Of a stretch of 64,000 nucleotides of DNA, positions 8,833 through 17,051 are shown in pieces. The notes under the pieces were generated by a model. That model saw nothing but the letters and a program-made list of their open reading frames with translations. It searched no databases and was not told the origin of the DNA. Source of the stretch: Albidovulum marisflavi (GTDB lineage: Bacteria > Pseudomonadota > Alphaproteobacteria > Rhodobacterales > Rhodobacteraceae); NCBI RefSeq assembly GCF_025751435.1, contig NZ_JAOWKY010000001.1, positions 310,001-374,000 on the forward strand, given 5' to 3'. Both the position numbers and the translations under genes were made by a program. The number at the start of each line of letters is the position of its first letter. Position 1 is the stretch's first letter.

Positions 8833-9465
8833 TCAGACCTTGCGGAAGGTCACCAGAAAACCGTGGTCCTGCGCGTGCGGCCCTGTCGCGGGGGGGCCGT
8901 AGAATGCGATGTCCTCCGCGCTGAAGCGGGTGATCCAGCCTTCCTCCTCCAGCGTTCTGAAGCGGGCGGCGAACCCCGCGGCGGCATAGACGCCCGAATG
9001 CACGGAAAGCGCGAAGAAGCCGCCGCTTTCCGTCACCCGAAGCAGTTCGCCGATCGCCTCGGGCCCGACATGGCCAAAGGTGAAGGTGCCCGAACTGACA
9101 CAGCCGACATAGGCGCTGTCCGGCAGGTCGAGCCGCCCGGTGACATCGCCCTCCCGAAGTTCGCGGTACAGCCCCTTGCCGCGGGCGATCGCGATCATCT
9201 CCGGTGAAATGTCGACGCCATCGACCGGCGTCACGCCAAGCCCTTGAAGCTCCGCCGCCAGAAGGCCGGTACCGGCGCCGACGTCAAGCACGGGTCCGAT
9301 CGCCTCGGCGGCATAGGCCTCGGCGATAAGCCGGGGAACGCGGAAATCCATCGCCCGCGCAAAGTCGTCATCGTAGTTCGGGGCAAGCGACCGGTAGTAG
9401 CGCAGGATATCCTCGCGAGTCCTCAGCCCGTAGGCATCGTCCAGATCGAAATCCTTGTCAGTCAT
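8833..9465 (-). CDS. Class I SAM-dependent methyltransferase
   Basis: Methyltransferase of the Rossmann-fold class I type, 210 residues. SAM-binding motif I (VLDVGAGTG) is at about residues 59-67, followed by the acidic end of strand beta-2 (GVDISPEM). A TFGHVGPEAIGELLRV segment and SVHSGVY follow in the C-terminal half. Substrate unknown: related proteins carry names such as UbiE/COQ5-like or DREV-like, but nothing here fixes the acceptor. The ATG at 9465 is chosen because the family similarity begins there; a longer frame extends to 9630 but overlaps the divergent SDR gene and has no family-like sequence. Confidence 0.82.
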   Translation of the reverse strand: MTDKDFDLDDAYGLRTREDILRYYRSLAPNYDDDFARAMDFRVPRLIAEAYAAEAIGPVLDVGAGTGLLAAELQGLGVTPVDGVDISPEMIAIARGKGLYRELREGDVTGRLDLPDSAYVGCVSSGTFTFGHVGPEAIGELLRVTESGGFFALSVHSGVYAAAGFAARFRTLEEEGWITRFSAEDIAFYGPPATGPHAQDHGFLVTFRKV

Positions 9466-9541
9466 GCCCCATGGGGGCACGGGATGGGGTCCCGCGTCAA
9501 GCGGCCTTGCGGATGGCGTGCTTCCACGGGATAGTCGCGCC

Positions 9542-10399
9542 ATGACCGCGACACTGCTTTCCATCGGCCATGGATATTCCGCCGCCGCCCTTGTCCGGCG
9601 GCTTTCCGGCTGGCGCATCATTGGAACCACGCGCCGCGTGGAGAAGGCCGAGCGTTTGCGCCGCGGCGGGATCGAGGCCCTGCTTTGGCCCGGCGACGAC
9701 CTTCGCCCGGCGATCGAGGCGGCAAGTCATATCCTGATCTCCGTCGCGCCGGACGATGGCGGTGACCCGGTGCTGCGTGCGCTGAATCAGGCGATCGGCG
9801 ACGCGGCCCCGCATCTTCGATGGGTCGGCTACCTGTCGACAACCGGCGTATATGGTGATCACGCCGGGGGCTGGGTGGATGAAACGACACCGCTGACGCC
9901 CTCGACCCACCGCGGCAAGATCAGGGTTCTGGCGGAAAGCCAGTGGCGGGCGCTGGCCGCGCGCACCGGTCTGCCCCTGCATATCTTCCGCCTGGCGGGG
10001 ATCTACGGTCCCGGTCGCGGCCCCTTCGAAAAGGTGAAGAACGGCACTGCCCGGCGCATCATCCGCGAAAACCAGTTCTTCAGCCGCATCCATGTCGACG
10101 ACATCGCGGCGGTGCTTGCCGCCTCGATCGCCCGGCCCGATCCGGGCGCCGTGTACAACGTGGCGGACAACGATCCCGCCCCGCCGGAGGATGTCCTGAC
10201 CGAGGCCGCGCGCCTGCTGGATCTGCCCCAGCCGCCCGAGGTCGCCTTTGAGGACGCCGAGATGACGCCGCTCGCGCGCAGTTTCTATGCCGAGTCGAAA
10301 CGGGTCAGGAACGACCGTATCCGGCGCGAACTGGGCGTGGAACTTGCCTATCCCGACTATCGCGCCGGTCTTCGCGCGCTGCTGGCCGCAGAGGGCTAG
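9542..10399 (+). CDS. NAD(P)-dependent SDR-family epimerase/reductase (YeeZ-like)
   Basis: 285-residue atypical/extended SDR protein. The N-terminus TLLSIGHGYSAAALVRRL is a degenerate dinucleotide-binding loop. YLSTTGVYGDHAGGWVDE carries the sequence typical of YeeZ-like epimerases, and FRLAGIYGPGR is the usual substrate-side motif. The catalytic Tyr-x3-Lys is not evident in its classic form, so the activity is uncertain; many such genes are annotated only as SDR family oxidoreductase. The ATG at 9542 is used because the nucleotide-binding fold begins at once; an earlier start would run into the divergent methyltransferase gene. It is convergent with dxs, with only a few bases between the stops. 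Confidence 0.8.
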   Translation: MTATLLSIGHGYSAAALVRRLSGWRIIGTTRRVEKAERLRRGGIEALLWPGDDLRPAIEAASHILISVAPDDGGDPVLRALNQAIGDAAPHLRWVGYLSTTGVYGDHAGGWVDETTPLTPSTHRGKIRVLAESQWRALAARTGLPLHIFRLAGIYGPGRGPFEKVKNGTARRIIRENQFFSRIHVDDIAAVLAASIARPDPGAVYNVADNDPAPPEDVLTEAARLLDLPQPPEVAFEDAEMTPLARSFYAESKRVRNDRIRRELGVELAYPDYRAGLRALLAAEG

Positions 10400-10403
10400 C
10401 AGG

Positions 10404-12320
10404 TCACGCGCGGCGGGCGCCGACGCGCGACACACCCAGAACCTCCAGCACCTTCGCCTCGATCTCGGGCGCGTTCATGCCGGCGACGGCATACATGTCC
10501 TCGGGACTGGCCTGGTCGATGAAGATGTCCGGCAGCACCATCGAGCGGAACTTCAGCCCGCGGTCGAACACGCCCGCTTCGGCCAGCAGTTGGGCAACAT
10601 GGGAACCGAAGCCGCCGATCGCGCCTTCCTCGACGGTAATCAGCGCCTCGTGTTCGGCCGCCAGGCGCAGGATCAGGTCCCGGTCCAGAGGCTTGGCGAA
10701 GCGCGCATCCGCCACCGTCGGGGCAAGACCCCGCGCGGCCAGGGATTCGCGCGCCTTCATCACTTCGGCCAGTCGCGTGCCGAACGACAGGATCGCCACG
10801 CGCCCGCCTTCGGCCACGATGCGGCCCTTGCCGATTTCCAGGGGGCTGCCACGTTCGGGCATGTCGACGCCCACGCCCTCGCCCCGCGGAAAGCGGAAGG
10901 CCGAGGGGCGGTCATCGATCGCGGCCGCGGTCGCAACCATGTGGACAAGCTCCGCCTCGTCTGCGGCGGCCATCACGACGAAACCGGGAAGGTTGGCCAG
11001 GAACGCGATATCGAAGGCTCCTGCGTGGGTCGCGCCGTCCGCACCGACCAGCCCCGCCCGGTCGATGGGGAATCGTACCGGCAGACGCTGGATCGCCACG
11101 TCGTGAACAACCTGATCGTAGCCGCGTTGCAGGAACGTCGAATAAAGCGCGCAGAAAGGCTTCAGCCCTGCCGCCGCCATTCCTGCCGCGAAGGTCACGG
11201 CGTGCTGTTCGGCGATGCCCACATCGAAACAGCGTTTTGGAAAGCGCTCGGCGAACAGGTTCAGGCCGGTTCCATCGGGCATTGCCGCCGTGATGGCAAC
11301 GATCCTGTCGTCAGCTTCCGCCTCGCGCACAAGGCTTTGGGCGAAGATCTTGGTATAGGCCGGCGCGTTCGACGGCGCCTTCTTCTGTTCGCCGGTCAGG
11401 ACGTCGAACTTGGCCGTCGCATGGCCCTTGTCGGCTGCCCGTTCCGCGGGCGCATATCCCTTGCCCTTCTTCGTCAGCACATGGATCAGCATCGGCCCGG
11501 TCGCCCGCGCATGAACCGTGCGCAGGACTGTCAGAAGCTGTTCCATGTCATGGCCGTCGATCGGGCCGATGTAGGAAAAGCCCAACTCTTCGAACAGCGT
11601 GCCGCCGACGGTCATGCCCTTCAGCATTTCCTTGGCCCGGCGCGCGCCTTCCTGGAAGGGCTCGGGCAGAAGGCTGATCGCGCCCTTGGCGGCGGCCTTC
11701 AGTTCCTGAAAGGGCGCACCGGCATAAAGCCGCGAAAGATAGGCCGACATCGCACCCACCGGCGGGGCGATCGACATTTCGTTGTCATTCAGGATGACGA
11801 ACAGCCGCTTGCCCAGGTGGCCCGCGTTGTTCATCGCCTCGTAGGCCATGCCCGCGCTCATCGACCCATCGCCGATCACCGCGACCGCATCGCCCGCGTC
11901 ACCGCCCAGGTCCCGCGCGGCGGCAAAGCCGAGCGCTGCCGAGATCGAGGTTGAGGAATGGGCCGCGCCGAACGGATCATAGGGGCTTTCGGACCGCTTC
12001 GTGAAACCCGACAGCCCGCCCTTCTGGCGCAGGGTGCGGATGCGGTCGCGGCGCCCGGTCAGGATCTTGTGCGGATAGCACTGGTGGCCGACGTCCCAGA
12101 TGATCTTGTCGCGCGGCGTGTCGAAGATCGCGTGCAAGGCCACGGTCAGCTCCACCACGCCAAGCCCCGCGCCCAGGTGCCCGCCCGTGACGGACACGGC
12201 GCTGATCGTTTCGGCGCGCAGTTCGTCTGCAAGCTGGCGCAGCTCCCGGTCCGACAGATGCTTCATGTCGGCGGGGACCCTCACGCGGTCCAGAACAGGG
12301 GTGATCGGTCTGTCGGTCAT
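10404..12320 (-). CDS. dxs: 1-deoxy-D-xylulose-5-phosphate synthase
   Basis: Thiamine-diphosphate enzyme that condenses pyruvate and glyceraldehyde 3-phosphate in the first step of the MEP isoprenoid pathway. The 638-residue protein has the transketolase layout: an N-terminal ThDP site with [18 protein letters not shown], a pyrimidine-binding domain containing [17 protein letters not shown], and a C-terminal transketolase domain with [15 protein letters not shown]. The acidic N-terminal motif [15 protein letters not shown] is intact. It is the last gene of a leftward operon, 14 bp after ispA, so precursor supply and prenyl chain elongation are co-transcribed. Confidence 0.97.
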   Translation of the reverse strand: MTDRPITPVLDRVRVPADMKHLSDRELRQLADELRAETISAVSVTGGHLGAGLGVVELTVALHAIFDTPRDKIIWDVGHQCYPHKILTGRRDRIRTLRQKGGLSGFTKRSESPYDPFGAAHSSTSISAALGFAAARDLGGDAGDAVAVIGDGSMSAGMAYEAMNNAGHLGKRLFVILNDNEMSIAPPVGAMSAYLSRLYAGAPFQELKAAAKGAISLLPEPFQEGARRAKEMLKGMTVGGTLFEELGFSYIGPIDGHDMEQLLTVLRTVHARATGPMLIHVLTKKGKGYAPAERAADKGHATAKFDVLTGEQKKAPSNAPAYTKIFAQSLVREAEADDRIVAITAAMPDGTGLNLFAERFPKRCFDVGIAEQHAVTFAAGMAAAGLKPFCALYSTFLQRGYDQVVHDVAIQRLPVRFPIDRAGLVGADGATHAGAFDIAFLANLPGFVVMAAADEAELVHMVATAAAIDDRPSAFRFPRGEGVGVDMPERGSPLEIGKGRIVAEGGRVAILSFGTRLAEVMKARESLAARGLAPTVADARFAKPLDRDLILRLAAEHEALITVEEGAIGGFGSHVAQLLAEAGVFDRGLKFRSMVLPDIFIDQASPEDMYAVAGMNAPEIEAKVLEVLGVSRVGARRA

Positions 12321-12334
12321 CGGCGTTCCAGCGG

Positions 12335-13201
12335 CTACATCTCGCGCGAGATAACGAAGCGCGCCGCATCCCTCAAGTTCTGCGCTGTCGCACCATAGGG
12401 TAAAAGCGCGGTTTCCGCCTCGTCAATCAACGCACGCGCGCGGGATTTCGCGCCTTCAAGCCCCAGGAGCGATACGAAGGTGGCCTTTCCCGCGCCCGCA
12501 TCCTTGCCCAAGCGCTTGCCCGCCTTCGCGGGATCGCCCTCGACGTCAAGGATGTCGTCGGCGATCTGGAAGGCCAGCCCCAGTGCGTTCGCGTAAGCGG
12601 CCAGCGGGGCGCGATCGGCCCCCGCCAGGATCGGTCCGGCCTCGGCCGAGAACGAAATCAGCGCCCCGGTCTTGCCGGCCTGAAGCGCGGTAATTTCCTG
12701 AAGCGTCAGGGGCGTGGCGGCGGATTCCGCCGCGATGTCCAGCGCCTGGCCCAGAACCATGCCCTCCGCGCCCGAGGCGCGGGCAAAGGCGCGGACAAGC
12801 TCGATCCGCCGGTCCGCCTGCCCCAGCAACGGATCGCAGCACAGCTCGAAAGCCAGCGTCTGTAGTGCATCGCCGGCAAGAACCGCCGTCGCCTCGTCCC
12901 ATTTCACATGGACCGTGGGCTGACCCCTGCGCAGATCGTCGTTGTCCATGCAGGGCAGGTCGTCATGGACCAATGAATAGGCGTGCAGCGCCTCGACCGC
13001 CGCGGCGGCGGGCATTGCCCGCGCCATCGGGATGCCGAAAAGCGCCGCGCCCTCGATCACGAGGAAGGCGCGGATGCGTTTGCCGCCCTGCAGCGCGTAG
13101 CGCATCGCGTGCACGACGGGGATGCCGGCGCGTTGGGCCAGCGCATCATTCAGCGCAGCCTGAACGCCAAGCTGAACCTGTTTCAGACGTTCGGGAAACA
13201 C
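12335..13201 (-). CDS. ispA: Polyprenyl (farnesyl/geranyl) diphosphate synthase
   Basis: Short-chain trans-prenyltransferase that builds geranyl and farnesyl diphosphate from IPP and DMAPP; cytoplasmic. The 288-residue protein has the first Asp-rich motif (DDLPCMDND) and the second (DDILDVEGD), plus [10 protein letters not shown], which binds IPP. The order xseB-ispA-dxs is a classic proteobacterial cluster. Its start directly follows the xseB stop with no gap. Product chain length (C15 or C20) cannot be fixed by eye, so farnesyl versus geranylgeranyl synthase stays open. Confidence 0.94.
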   Translation of the reverse strand: MFPERLKQVQLGVQAALNDALAQRAGIPVVHAMRYALQGGKRIRAFLVIEGAALFGIPMARAMPAAAAVEALHAYSLVHDDLPCMDNDDLRRGQPTVHVKWDEATAVLAGDALQTLAFELCCDPLLGQADRRIELVRAFARASGAEGMVLGQALDIAAESAATPLTLQEITALQAGKTGALISFSAEAGPILAGADRAPLAAYANALGLAFQIADDILDVEGDPAKAGKRLGKDAGAGKATFVSLLGLEGAKSRARALIDEAETALLPYGATAQNLRDAARFVISREM

Positions 13202-13435
13202 TCACAACCCTTCGGCGGGGGCGGTGCCCGTGGGTTGACCGGCGGCGAGAGTGATCTTTTCCACCTTCTCCTCCGCTTCTTTCAGTTTCTTTTCGCAATG
13301 CGCCTTGAGCGCTGCGCCCCGCTCGTAAAGCGAGATCGACTTCTCCAGCTCGACATTGCCCGATTCCAGTTGCCGGACCACGTCCTCCAGCGCCTTCATC
13401 GCATCTTCGAAAGTCATGGCGGCAATATCGCTCAT
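13202..13435 (-). CDS. xseB: Exodeoxyribonuclease VII small subunit
   Basis: 77-residue XseB, the small subunit of exonuclease VII, which degrades single-stranded DNA with XseA. The family signature is clear: FEDAMKALEDVVRQLESGN, then LEKSISLYERG and a coiled C-terminal helix (ALKAHCEKKLKEAEEKVE). The start overlaps the stop of the upstream HDAC-like gene by 4 bp (ATGA), and the stop abuts the ispA start, so translation is coupled on both sides. XseA is not in the window. Confidence 0.95.
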   Translation of the reverse strand: MSDIAAMTFEDAMKALEDVVRQLESGNVELEKSISLYERGAALKAHCEKKLKEAEEKVEKITLAAGQPTGTAPAEGL

Positions 13436-14361
13436 CCGTCCCGCTCCATCAGAACCCTTACATGCGCGGCGACCGAGGCCGCCAGCGCGGGCAGATCATA
13501 GCCCCCCTCCAGCGACGATACCACCCGCCCGCCGCAGCAATCGTCGGCGACATCGCAAATCGCGTGGGTGATCCAGGCGAAGTCGGCCTCGGTCCAGTTC
13601 AGGCTTGCCAGCGGATCGGCGCGGTGGGCATCGAAGCCCGCCGAAACCAGGATCATTTCGGGCCGGAATGCCTGGACGCGGACCAGGGCGTCCTCCCAAA
13701 GCGGGCGCATTTCGTTCCCACCGGAGCCGGGCGGCAGCGGCAGGTTCAGGATCTGACCATGGGCGCCGCGCTCGCTCGCGTAGCCAGAGCCGGGGTAAAG
13801 CGGCATCTGGTGCGACGACACGAACATCGCACGCGCCTCGTTCCACAGCAGGTCCTGCGTGCCGTTGCCGTGATGGACGTCGAAATCCAGAACCGCGACG
13901 CGCGACAGCCCATGGTGATCAAGCGCGTATTTGGCTGCAACAGAGACTGTTCCGAACAGGCAGAAGCCCATCGCCGTCGCCGTTTCGGCGTGATGGCCCG
14001 GAGGCCGCATGGCGACGAATGCGTTGCGGACGGGGCCTTCCAGCACCGCGTCCACGGCCGCGTTCGCCGCGCCGATCGCACGCAATGCCGCCTCGTACGA
14101 CCCCGGCGACAGGAAGGTGTCGCCGTCCAACTGCGCCCAACCCTCGGCGGGCCGCGCCGCCTTTACCCGATCCATGTAATCCCTGGGATGGCAGCGCAGC
14201 ACCTGGGACTCCTCCGAAAGGGGCGCTGGCCGACGGTCCAGCGTTTCAAAGTCGGGGTGCCTGAGGGCAGCGTAGATCGCCTCTAGCCTTGCCACCTGTT
14301 CGGGATGGCCGGGCGGGTTCACATGTGCCAGCCCCGCGTCATGCGTGAAGAAGATCGTCAT
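13432..14361 (-). CDS. Histone deacetylase family (acetoin utilisation-like) protein
   Basis: Zn-dependent deacetylase of the arginase/HDAC fold, 309 residues. Motifs: RPPGHHAETATAMGFC, containing the catalytic His pair; DFDVHHGNGTQ, containing two metal ligands; and SAGFDAHRADP, with the third Asp ligand. The bacterial substrate is not established; protein lysines or acetylated polyamines are plausible. It opens the leftward HDAC-xseB-ispA-dxs unit, 46 bp after the response regulator gene, so it may share the petP-petR transcript. The ATG at 14361 is used because the family start (IFFTHDAGLAHVNPPGHPE) follows at once; a longer frame to 14538 runs into the regulator gene. Confidence 0.9.
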   Translation of the reverse strand: MTIFFTHDAGLAHVNPPGHPEQVARLEAIYAALRHPDFETLDRRPAPLSEESQVLRCHPRDYMDRVKAARPAEGWAQLDGDTFLSPGSYEAALRAIGAANAAVDAVLEGPVRNAFVAMRPPGHHAETATAMGFCLFGTVSVAAKYALDHHGLSRVAVLDFDVHHGNGTQDLLWNEARAMFVSSHQMPLYPGSGYASERGAHGQILNLPLPPGSGGNEMRPLWEDALVRVQAFRPEMILVSAGFDAHRADPLASLNWTEADFAWITHAICDVADDCCGGRVVSSLEGGYDLPALAASVAAHVRVLMERDG

Positions 14362-14407
14362 CAGCCCCCCAACTTGGCCCGCGCCAAGACTTCCGTCGGC
14401 ACGGCGT

Positions 14408-15118
14408 CTATTCCGGTGCCAGCATATATCCGGCGCCGCGCACGGTCTGCAGATAGCGCGGCTGTTTCGGGTCGGCCTCGAACTTGCGGCGCAGGCGCGT
14501 GATCTGGACGTCGACCGCGCGCTCCTGCGCGCCTCCATCCGGACCGCCGCGCCCCAGGTCCTCGACCAGCTTCGCCCGGCTGATCGGCTCGCCGGGCTGG
14601 GCGGCGAAGATGCGCATCAGCGCGGCCTCGGTCGCGGTCAGCCGGACGGGCGCATCGCCGCGCCACATCTCCCCCCGGTCGATGTCATAGCGGACTGGGC
14701 CAAGGTGCAGCACCTTCGGCGCCTTTTCCGAAGCCGGCGACACCGGCGCGCGTCTGAGGATCGCGTTGATCCTGAGCAGAAGCTCCCGCGGTTCGAACGG
14801 CTTGGTCAGGTAGTCATCCGCCCCGGCCTCGAGCCCGGCGATCCGGTCCGAGGTTTCGCCCTTGGCGGTCAGAAGCAGGATCGGCGTGTCCGTCTCGCGG
14901 CGCAGCGCGCGCGTCAGCGTGACCCCGTCCTCGCCCGGCATCATGACGTCCATGACGATCAGGTCGAATTCCAGACCGGCCAGAAGCCGCCGCGCATGCG
15001 CCGCATCCCGCGCGGCCGTGACCCAGAAGCCGTGCCGCGCCAGAAACTTCTGCAACAGCCCCCGAATGCGCTCGTCATCGTCCACGATCAGAAGGTGGGT
15101 ATCGGGCAGCTCGGTCAT
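14408..15118 (-). CDS. petR: OmpR/PhoB-type response regulator, PetR-like
   Basis: 236-residue two-component response regulator. The N-terminal receiver has the acidic pair in VDDDERIRG, phospho-acceptor Asp57 (LIVMDVMMPGEDG) and the conserved Lys in LLLTAKGE. The C-terminal winged-helix DNA-binding domain shows LTATEAALMRIFA and VDVQITRLRRKFEADP. The start overlaps the stop of the MarR gene by 4 bp, so the two are coupled. In Rhodobacter capsulatus a MarR-type gene petP and response regulator petR form such a pair upstream of the bc1 genes. Here petABC is not adjacent; the HDAC-ispA-dxs genes follow instead. The symbol rests on pair architecture and similarity recalled from memory. Confidence 0.8.
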   Translation of the reverse strand: MTELPDTHLLIVDDDERIRGLLQKFLARHGFWVTAARDAAHARRLLAGLEFDLIVMDVMMPGEDGVTLTRALRRETDTPILLLTAKGETSDRIAGLEAGADDYLTKPFEPRELLLRINAILRRAPVSPASEKAPKVLHLGPVRYDIDRGEMWRGDAPVRLTATEAALMRIFAAQPGEPISRAKLVEDLGRGGPDGGAQERAVDVQITRLRRKFEADPKQPRYLQTVRGAGYMLAPE

Positions 15119-15624
15119 GCGCCGCCATCCTTCATCATCTGGTAGAAGCGGCGCAGTTCCGGGTCCATCATCGCTTCAAGCACCTGCCGGAAACCGGCAA
15201 CCGCCGCGGGACCCGCCGCGCGGTAGGCCGCGCGCATCCGTGCCCGCTGCGCGTCCGAAAGCTCGCGCTCCAGCGCGGCGCCCTTCTCGGTCAGATGCAG
15301 GTGCCGTTCGCGCTTGTCCCGGCGGCCGACGCGCGATTCGACGAGGCCGTCCTCGACCAGGGTTCGCAGGACGCGGTTCAGCGACTGCTTGGTCACGCCC
15401 AGGACGGTCAGAAGGGTATTCACCGTCAGACCGGGCTGGCGGTGGATGAAATGGATCGCGCGATGGTGCGCGCGGCCATAGGCGTAGTTTTCCAGAATGC
15501 GGTCAGGGTCCGCGGTAAAGCCGCGATAGGCAAAGAACATCGCCTCTATGCCCTTGCGAAGCTGTTCGTCCGTAAGGAACAGCAGGCTTTCACCCCCCTG
15601 CGCCGCGCCGCCGCCTGCCGACAT
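15115..15624 (-). CDS. petP: MarR-family transcriptional regulator, PetP-like
   Basis: 169-residue winged-helix regulator of the MarR family. It contains HHRAIHFIHRQPGLTVNTLL (helices 1-3), the recognition region VTKQSLNRVLRTLVEDGLV and the wing VGRRDKRERHLHLTEKG. The ATG at 15624 is preceded by a strong AAGGAGGA site; the longer frame upstream has no such support. Its stop overlaps the petR start. An inverted repeat GTTGA-N11-TCAAC at 15676-15696 sits across the likely promoters of petP and the divergent ilvE and is a candidate site for autoregulation (inference). No ligand-binding residues can be assigned. Confidence 0.83.
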   Translation of the reverse strand: MSAGGGAAQGGESLLFLTDEQLRKGIEAMFFAYRGFTADPDRILENYAYGRAHHRAIHFIHRQPGLTVNTLLTVLGVTKQSLNRVLRTLVEDGLVESRVGRRDKRERHLHLTEKGAALERELSDAQRARMRAAYRAAGPAAVAGFRQVLEAMMDPELRRFYQMMKDGGA

Positions 15625-15659
15625 GCATCCTCCTTGCGCGCTTGTCCAAAGCCCAGCCG

Positions 15660-15705
15660 ATTTTATGTCAGCCTTGTTGACTTTCCAAGACTCAACTGGT
15701 AGCGA
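15660..15705. promoter_or_regulatory. Divergent petP/ilvE promoters with inverted-repeat operator
   Basis: Seen directly: GTTGA at 15676-15680 and TCAAC at 15692-15696 form an inverted repeat. On the plus strand TTGACT (15677-15682) is 17 bp from TAGCGA (15700-15705), toward ilvE. On the minus strand TTGGAA (complement of 15683-15688) is 17 bp from TAAAAT (complement of 15660-15665), toward petP. The repeat therefore overlaps both -35 regions, as expected for a MarR-type autoregulatory operator. The function is inferred. Confidence 0.5.
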
Positions 15706-15788
15706 ATCCCAGATTTCGCGCAACATTATGTCCGCTTCGGACCTAAGATGCGCAATTTTTGCAAACGGAATGACTCCAGGAGGACGAA

Positions 15789-16658
15789 ATGGCTGGTTCC
15801 TATGATGATCGCGACGGCAAGATCTGGATGGATGGCAAGCTTGTCGACTGGCGCGACGCGAAGGTGCACATCCTGACGCATGCGCTGCACTACGCGTCCT
15901 CCGTGTTCGAGGGTGAGCGGTGCTACGATGGCAAGATCTTCAAGGGACACGAACACTCCCTGCGTCTGCGCCGCTCGGCAGAGCTTCTGGACATGGAAGT
16001 TCCCTATTCGCCCGAAGAGATCGACATCGCGAAGGATGCGGTCCTGAAGGCAAACGGCTGGGACAACGCCTACGTCCGCGCCATCGCGTGGCGTGGCTCG
16101 GGCGAGGACATGGGAGTCGCAGCCAAGCGCAACCCGGTTCGTCTGGCCATCGCGGCTTGGGAATGGGGCAACTACTACGGCGATGCCAAGATGAAGGGCG
16201 CAAAGCTTGACATCGCCAAGTGGCGCCGCCCCGATCCGGCGACGATTCCGTCCGAGGCCAAGGCGGCGGGCCTTTACATGATCTGCACCATGTCCAAGCA
16301 CGCGGCCGAGGCCAAGGGCTGTTCCGACGCGATGATGTTCGACTACCGCGGCTACGTCGCCGAGGCGACCGGCGCCAACATCTTTTTCGTGAAGGACGGG
16401 GAAGTGCATACGCCCAAGGCCGACTGCTTCCTTAACGGCATCACGCGCCAGACGGTCATCCAGATGCTGAAGGACATGCAGGTCAAGGTGCACGAGCGGC
16501 ACATCATGCCCGAGGAGCTGGAAAGCTTTGAGCAGTGCTGGCTGACCGGCACCGCAGCCGAAGTCACCCCCGTCGGCCAGATCGGCACCTACAACTTCGA
16601 CGTGGGCGATCTGACCAAGCGGGTCGCGACCGAATACGAACAGCTTGTCCGCAGATAG
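15789..16658 (+). CDS. ilvE: Branched-chain amino acid aminotransferase
   Basis: PLP-dependent fold-type IV transaminase that interconverts Leu, Ile and Val with their 2-oxo acids using 2-oxoglutarate. The 289-residue protein has the family start (DGKIWMDGKLVDWRDAKVH), the ALHYASSVFEGERCY segment, EATGANIFFVKDG and the phosphate-binding GITRQTVI; TGTAAEVTPVGQIG near the C-terminus completes the pocket. A CAGGAGGACG ribosome site precedes the ATG. The gene stands alone, divergent from petP, and is closed by a strong terminator at 16681-16705. Confidence 0.95.
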   Translation: MAGSYDDRDGKIWMDGKLVDWRDAKVHILTHALHYASSVFEGERCYDGKIFKGHEHSLRLRRSAELLDMEVPYSPEEIDIAKDAVLKANGWDNAYVRAIAWRGSGEDMGVAAKRNPVRLAIAAWEWGNYYGDAKMKGAKLDIAKWRRPDPATIPSEAKAAGLYMICTMSKHAAEAKGCSDAMMFDYRGYVAEATGANIFFVKDGEVHTPKADCFLNGITRQTVIQMLKDMQVKVHERHIMPEELESFEQCWLTGTAAEVTPVGQIGTYNFDVGDLTKRVATEYEQLVRR

Positions 16659-16680
16659 GTCATGCTTGTTTGGGGATCAG

Positions 16681-16705
16681 CGGCGCGCCCTTGGGCGCGC
16701 CGTTT
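16681..16705 (+). terminator. Intrinsic terminator of ilvE
   Basis: A perfect 10-bp stem (16681-16690 with 16693-16702, all G/C) with a 2-base centre is followed by TTT. It begins 22 bp after the ilvE stop and lies before the end of the convergent 63-residue gene at 16718. Confidence 0.75.
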
Positions 16706-16717
16706 ACATTCGTGCGC

Positions 16718-16909
16718 TCAGCTTTCGATGCCGCGTTCGATCCGCAGGAATTCGCGCAGCTTCTTGGCGTCATCGCGGGTTGCTGGACGCTCGTGGACGG
16801 CCTTCGAGGCGGGATGGCGGCCTTCGCCATGCGTCCGCTCGACCTCCACATAGTTCTTCAGGCGCCCGCCTTCGGACGCTTCACGGTGGTCGGCAAGATG
16901 TCGGCTCAT
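16718..16909 (-). CDS. Conserved-looking small protein (63 aa), unknown function
   Basis: Small soluble charged protein without membrane segments, starting MSRHLADHREASEGG and ending REFLRIERGIES. It is very polar (Arg, Glu and His rich). I do not recognise a named domain. It is judged real because a very strong AGGAGGAGGAAAC site precedes the ATG at 16909 and the sequence composition is protein-like. The overlapping frame at 16660-16851 is Ser/Pro/Arg-rich and lacks these signs. A perfect 12-bp palindrome at 17014-17025 lies about 105 bp upstream. It is convergent with ilvE across the ilvE terminator. Confidence 0.6.
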   Translation of the reverse strand: MSRHLADHREASEGGRLKNYVEVERTHGEGRHPASKAVHERPATRDDAKKLREFLRIERGIES

Positions 16910-17013
16910 GTTTCCTCCTCCTGGTCACCTCGGCCCCGGCGGGACCACTTGAATGTCCCCGATGGGACTGCCTACAGCATGACCCAGAATCGGCGGTTTG
17001 GCCAATCAGTATG

Positions 17014-17025
17014 ATGTCATGACAT
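17014..17025. promoter_or_regulatory. 12-bp perfect palindrome, candidate operator
   Basis: ATGTCATGACAT is perfectly self-complementary and sits in the 142-bp non-coding stretch between the DUF1294 stop (17052) and the start of the leftward 63-residue gene (16909). Position and symmetry suggest a dimeric regulator site. No regulator can be named. Confidence 0.35.
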
Positions 17026-17051
17026 GAAAATCGCCTTATTTCAGACGGTTA

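Noticed and set aside
9466-9630. 55-residue N-terminal extension of the methyltransferase
   Set aside because: It overlaps the divergent SDR gene, is rich in Arg/Ser/Pro and lies before the family-like start at 9465.
16660-16851. 63-codon frame on the minus strand overlapping the small protein gene
   Set aside because: Ser/Pro/Arg-rich composition, no ribosome site, and it runs into the ilvE terminator; the 16718-16909 frame has a very strong ribosome site instead.
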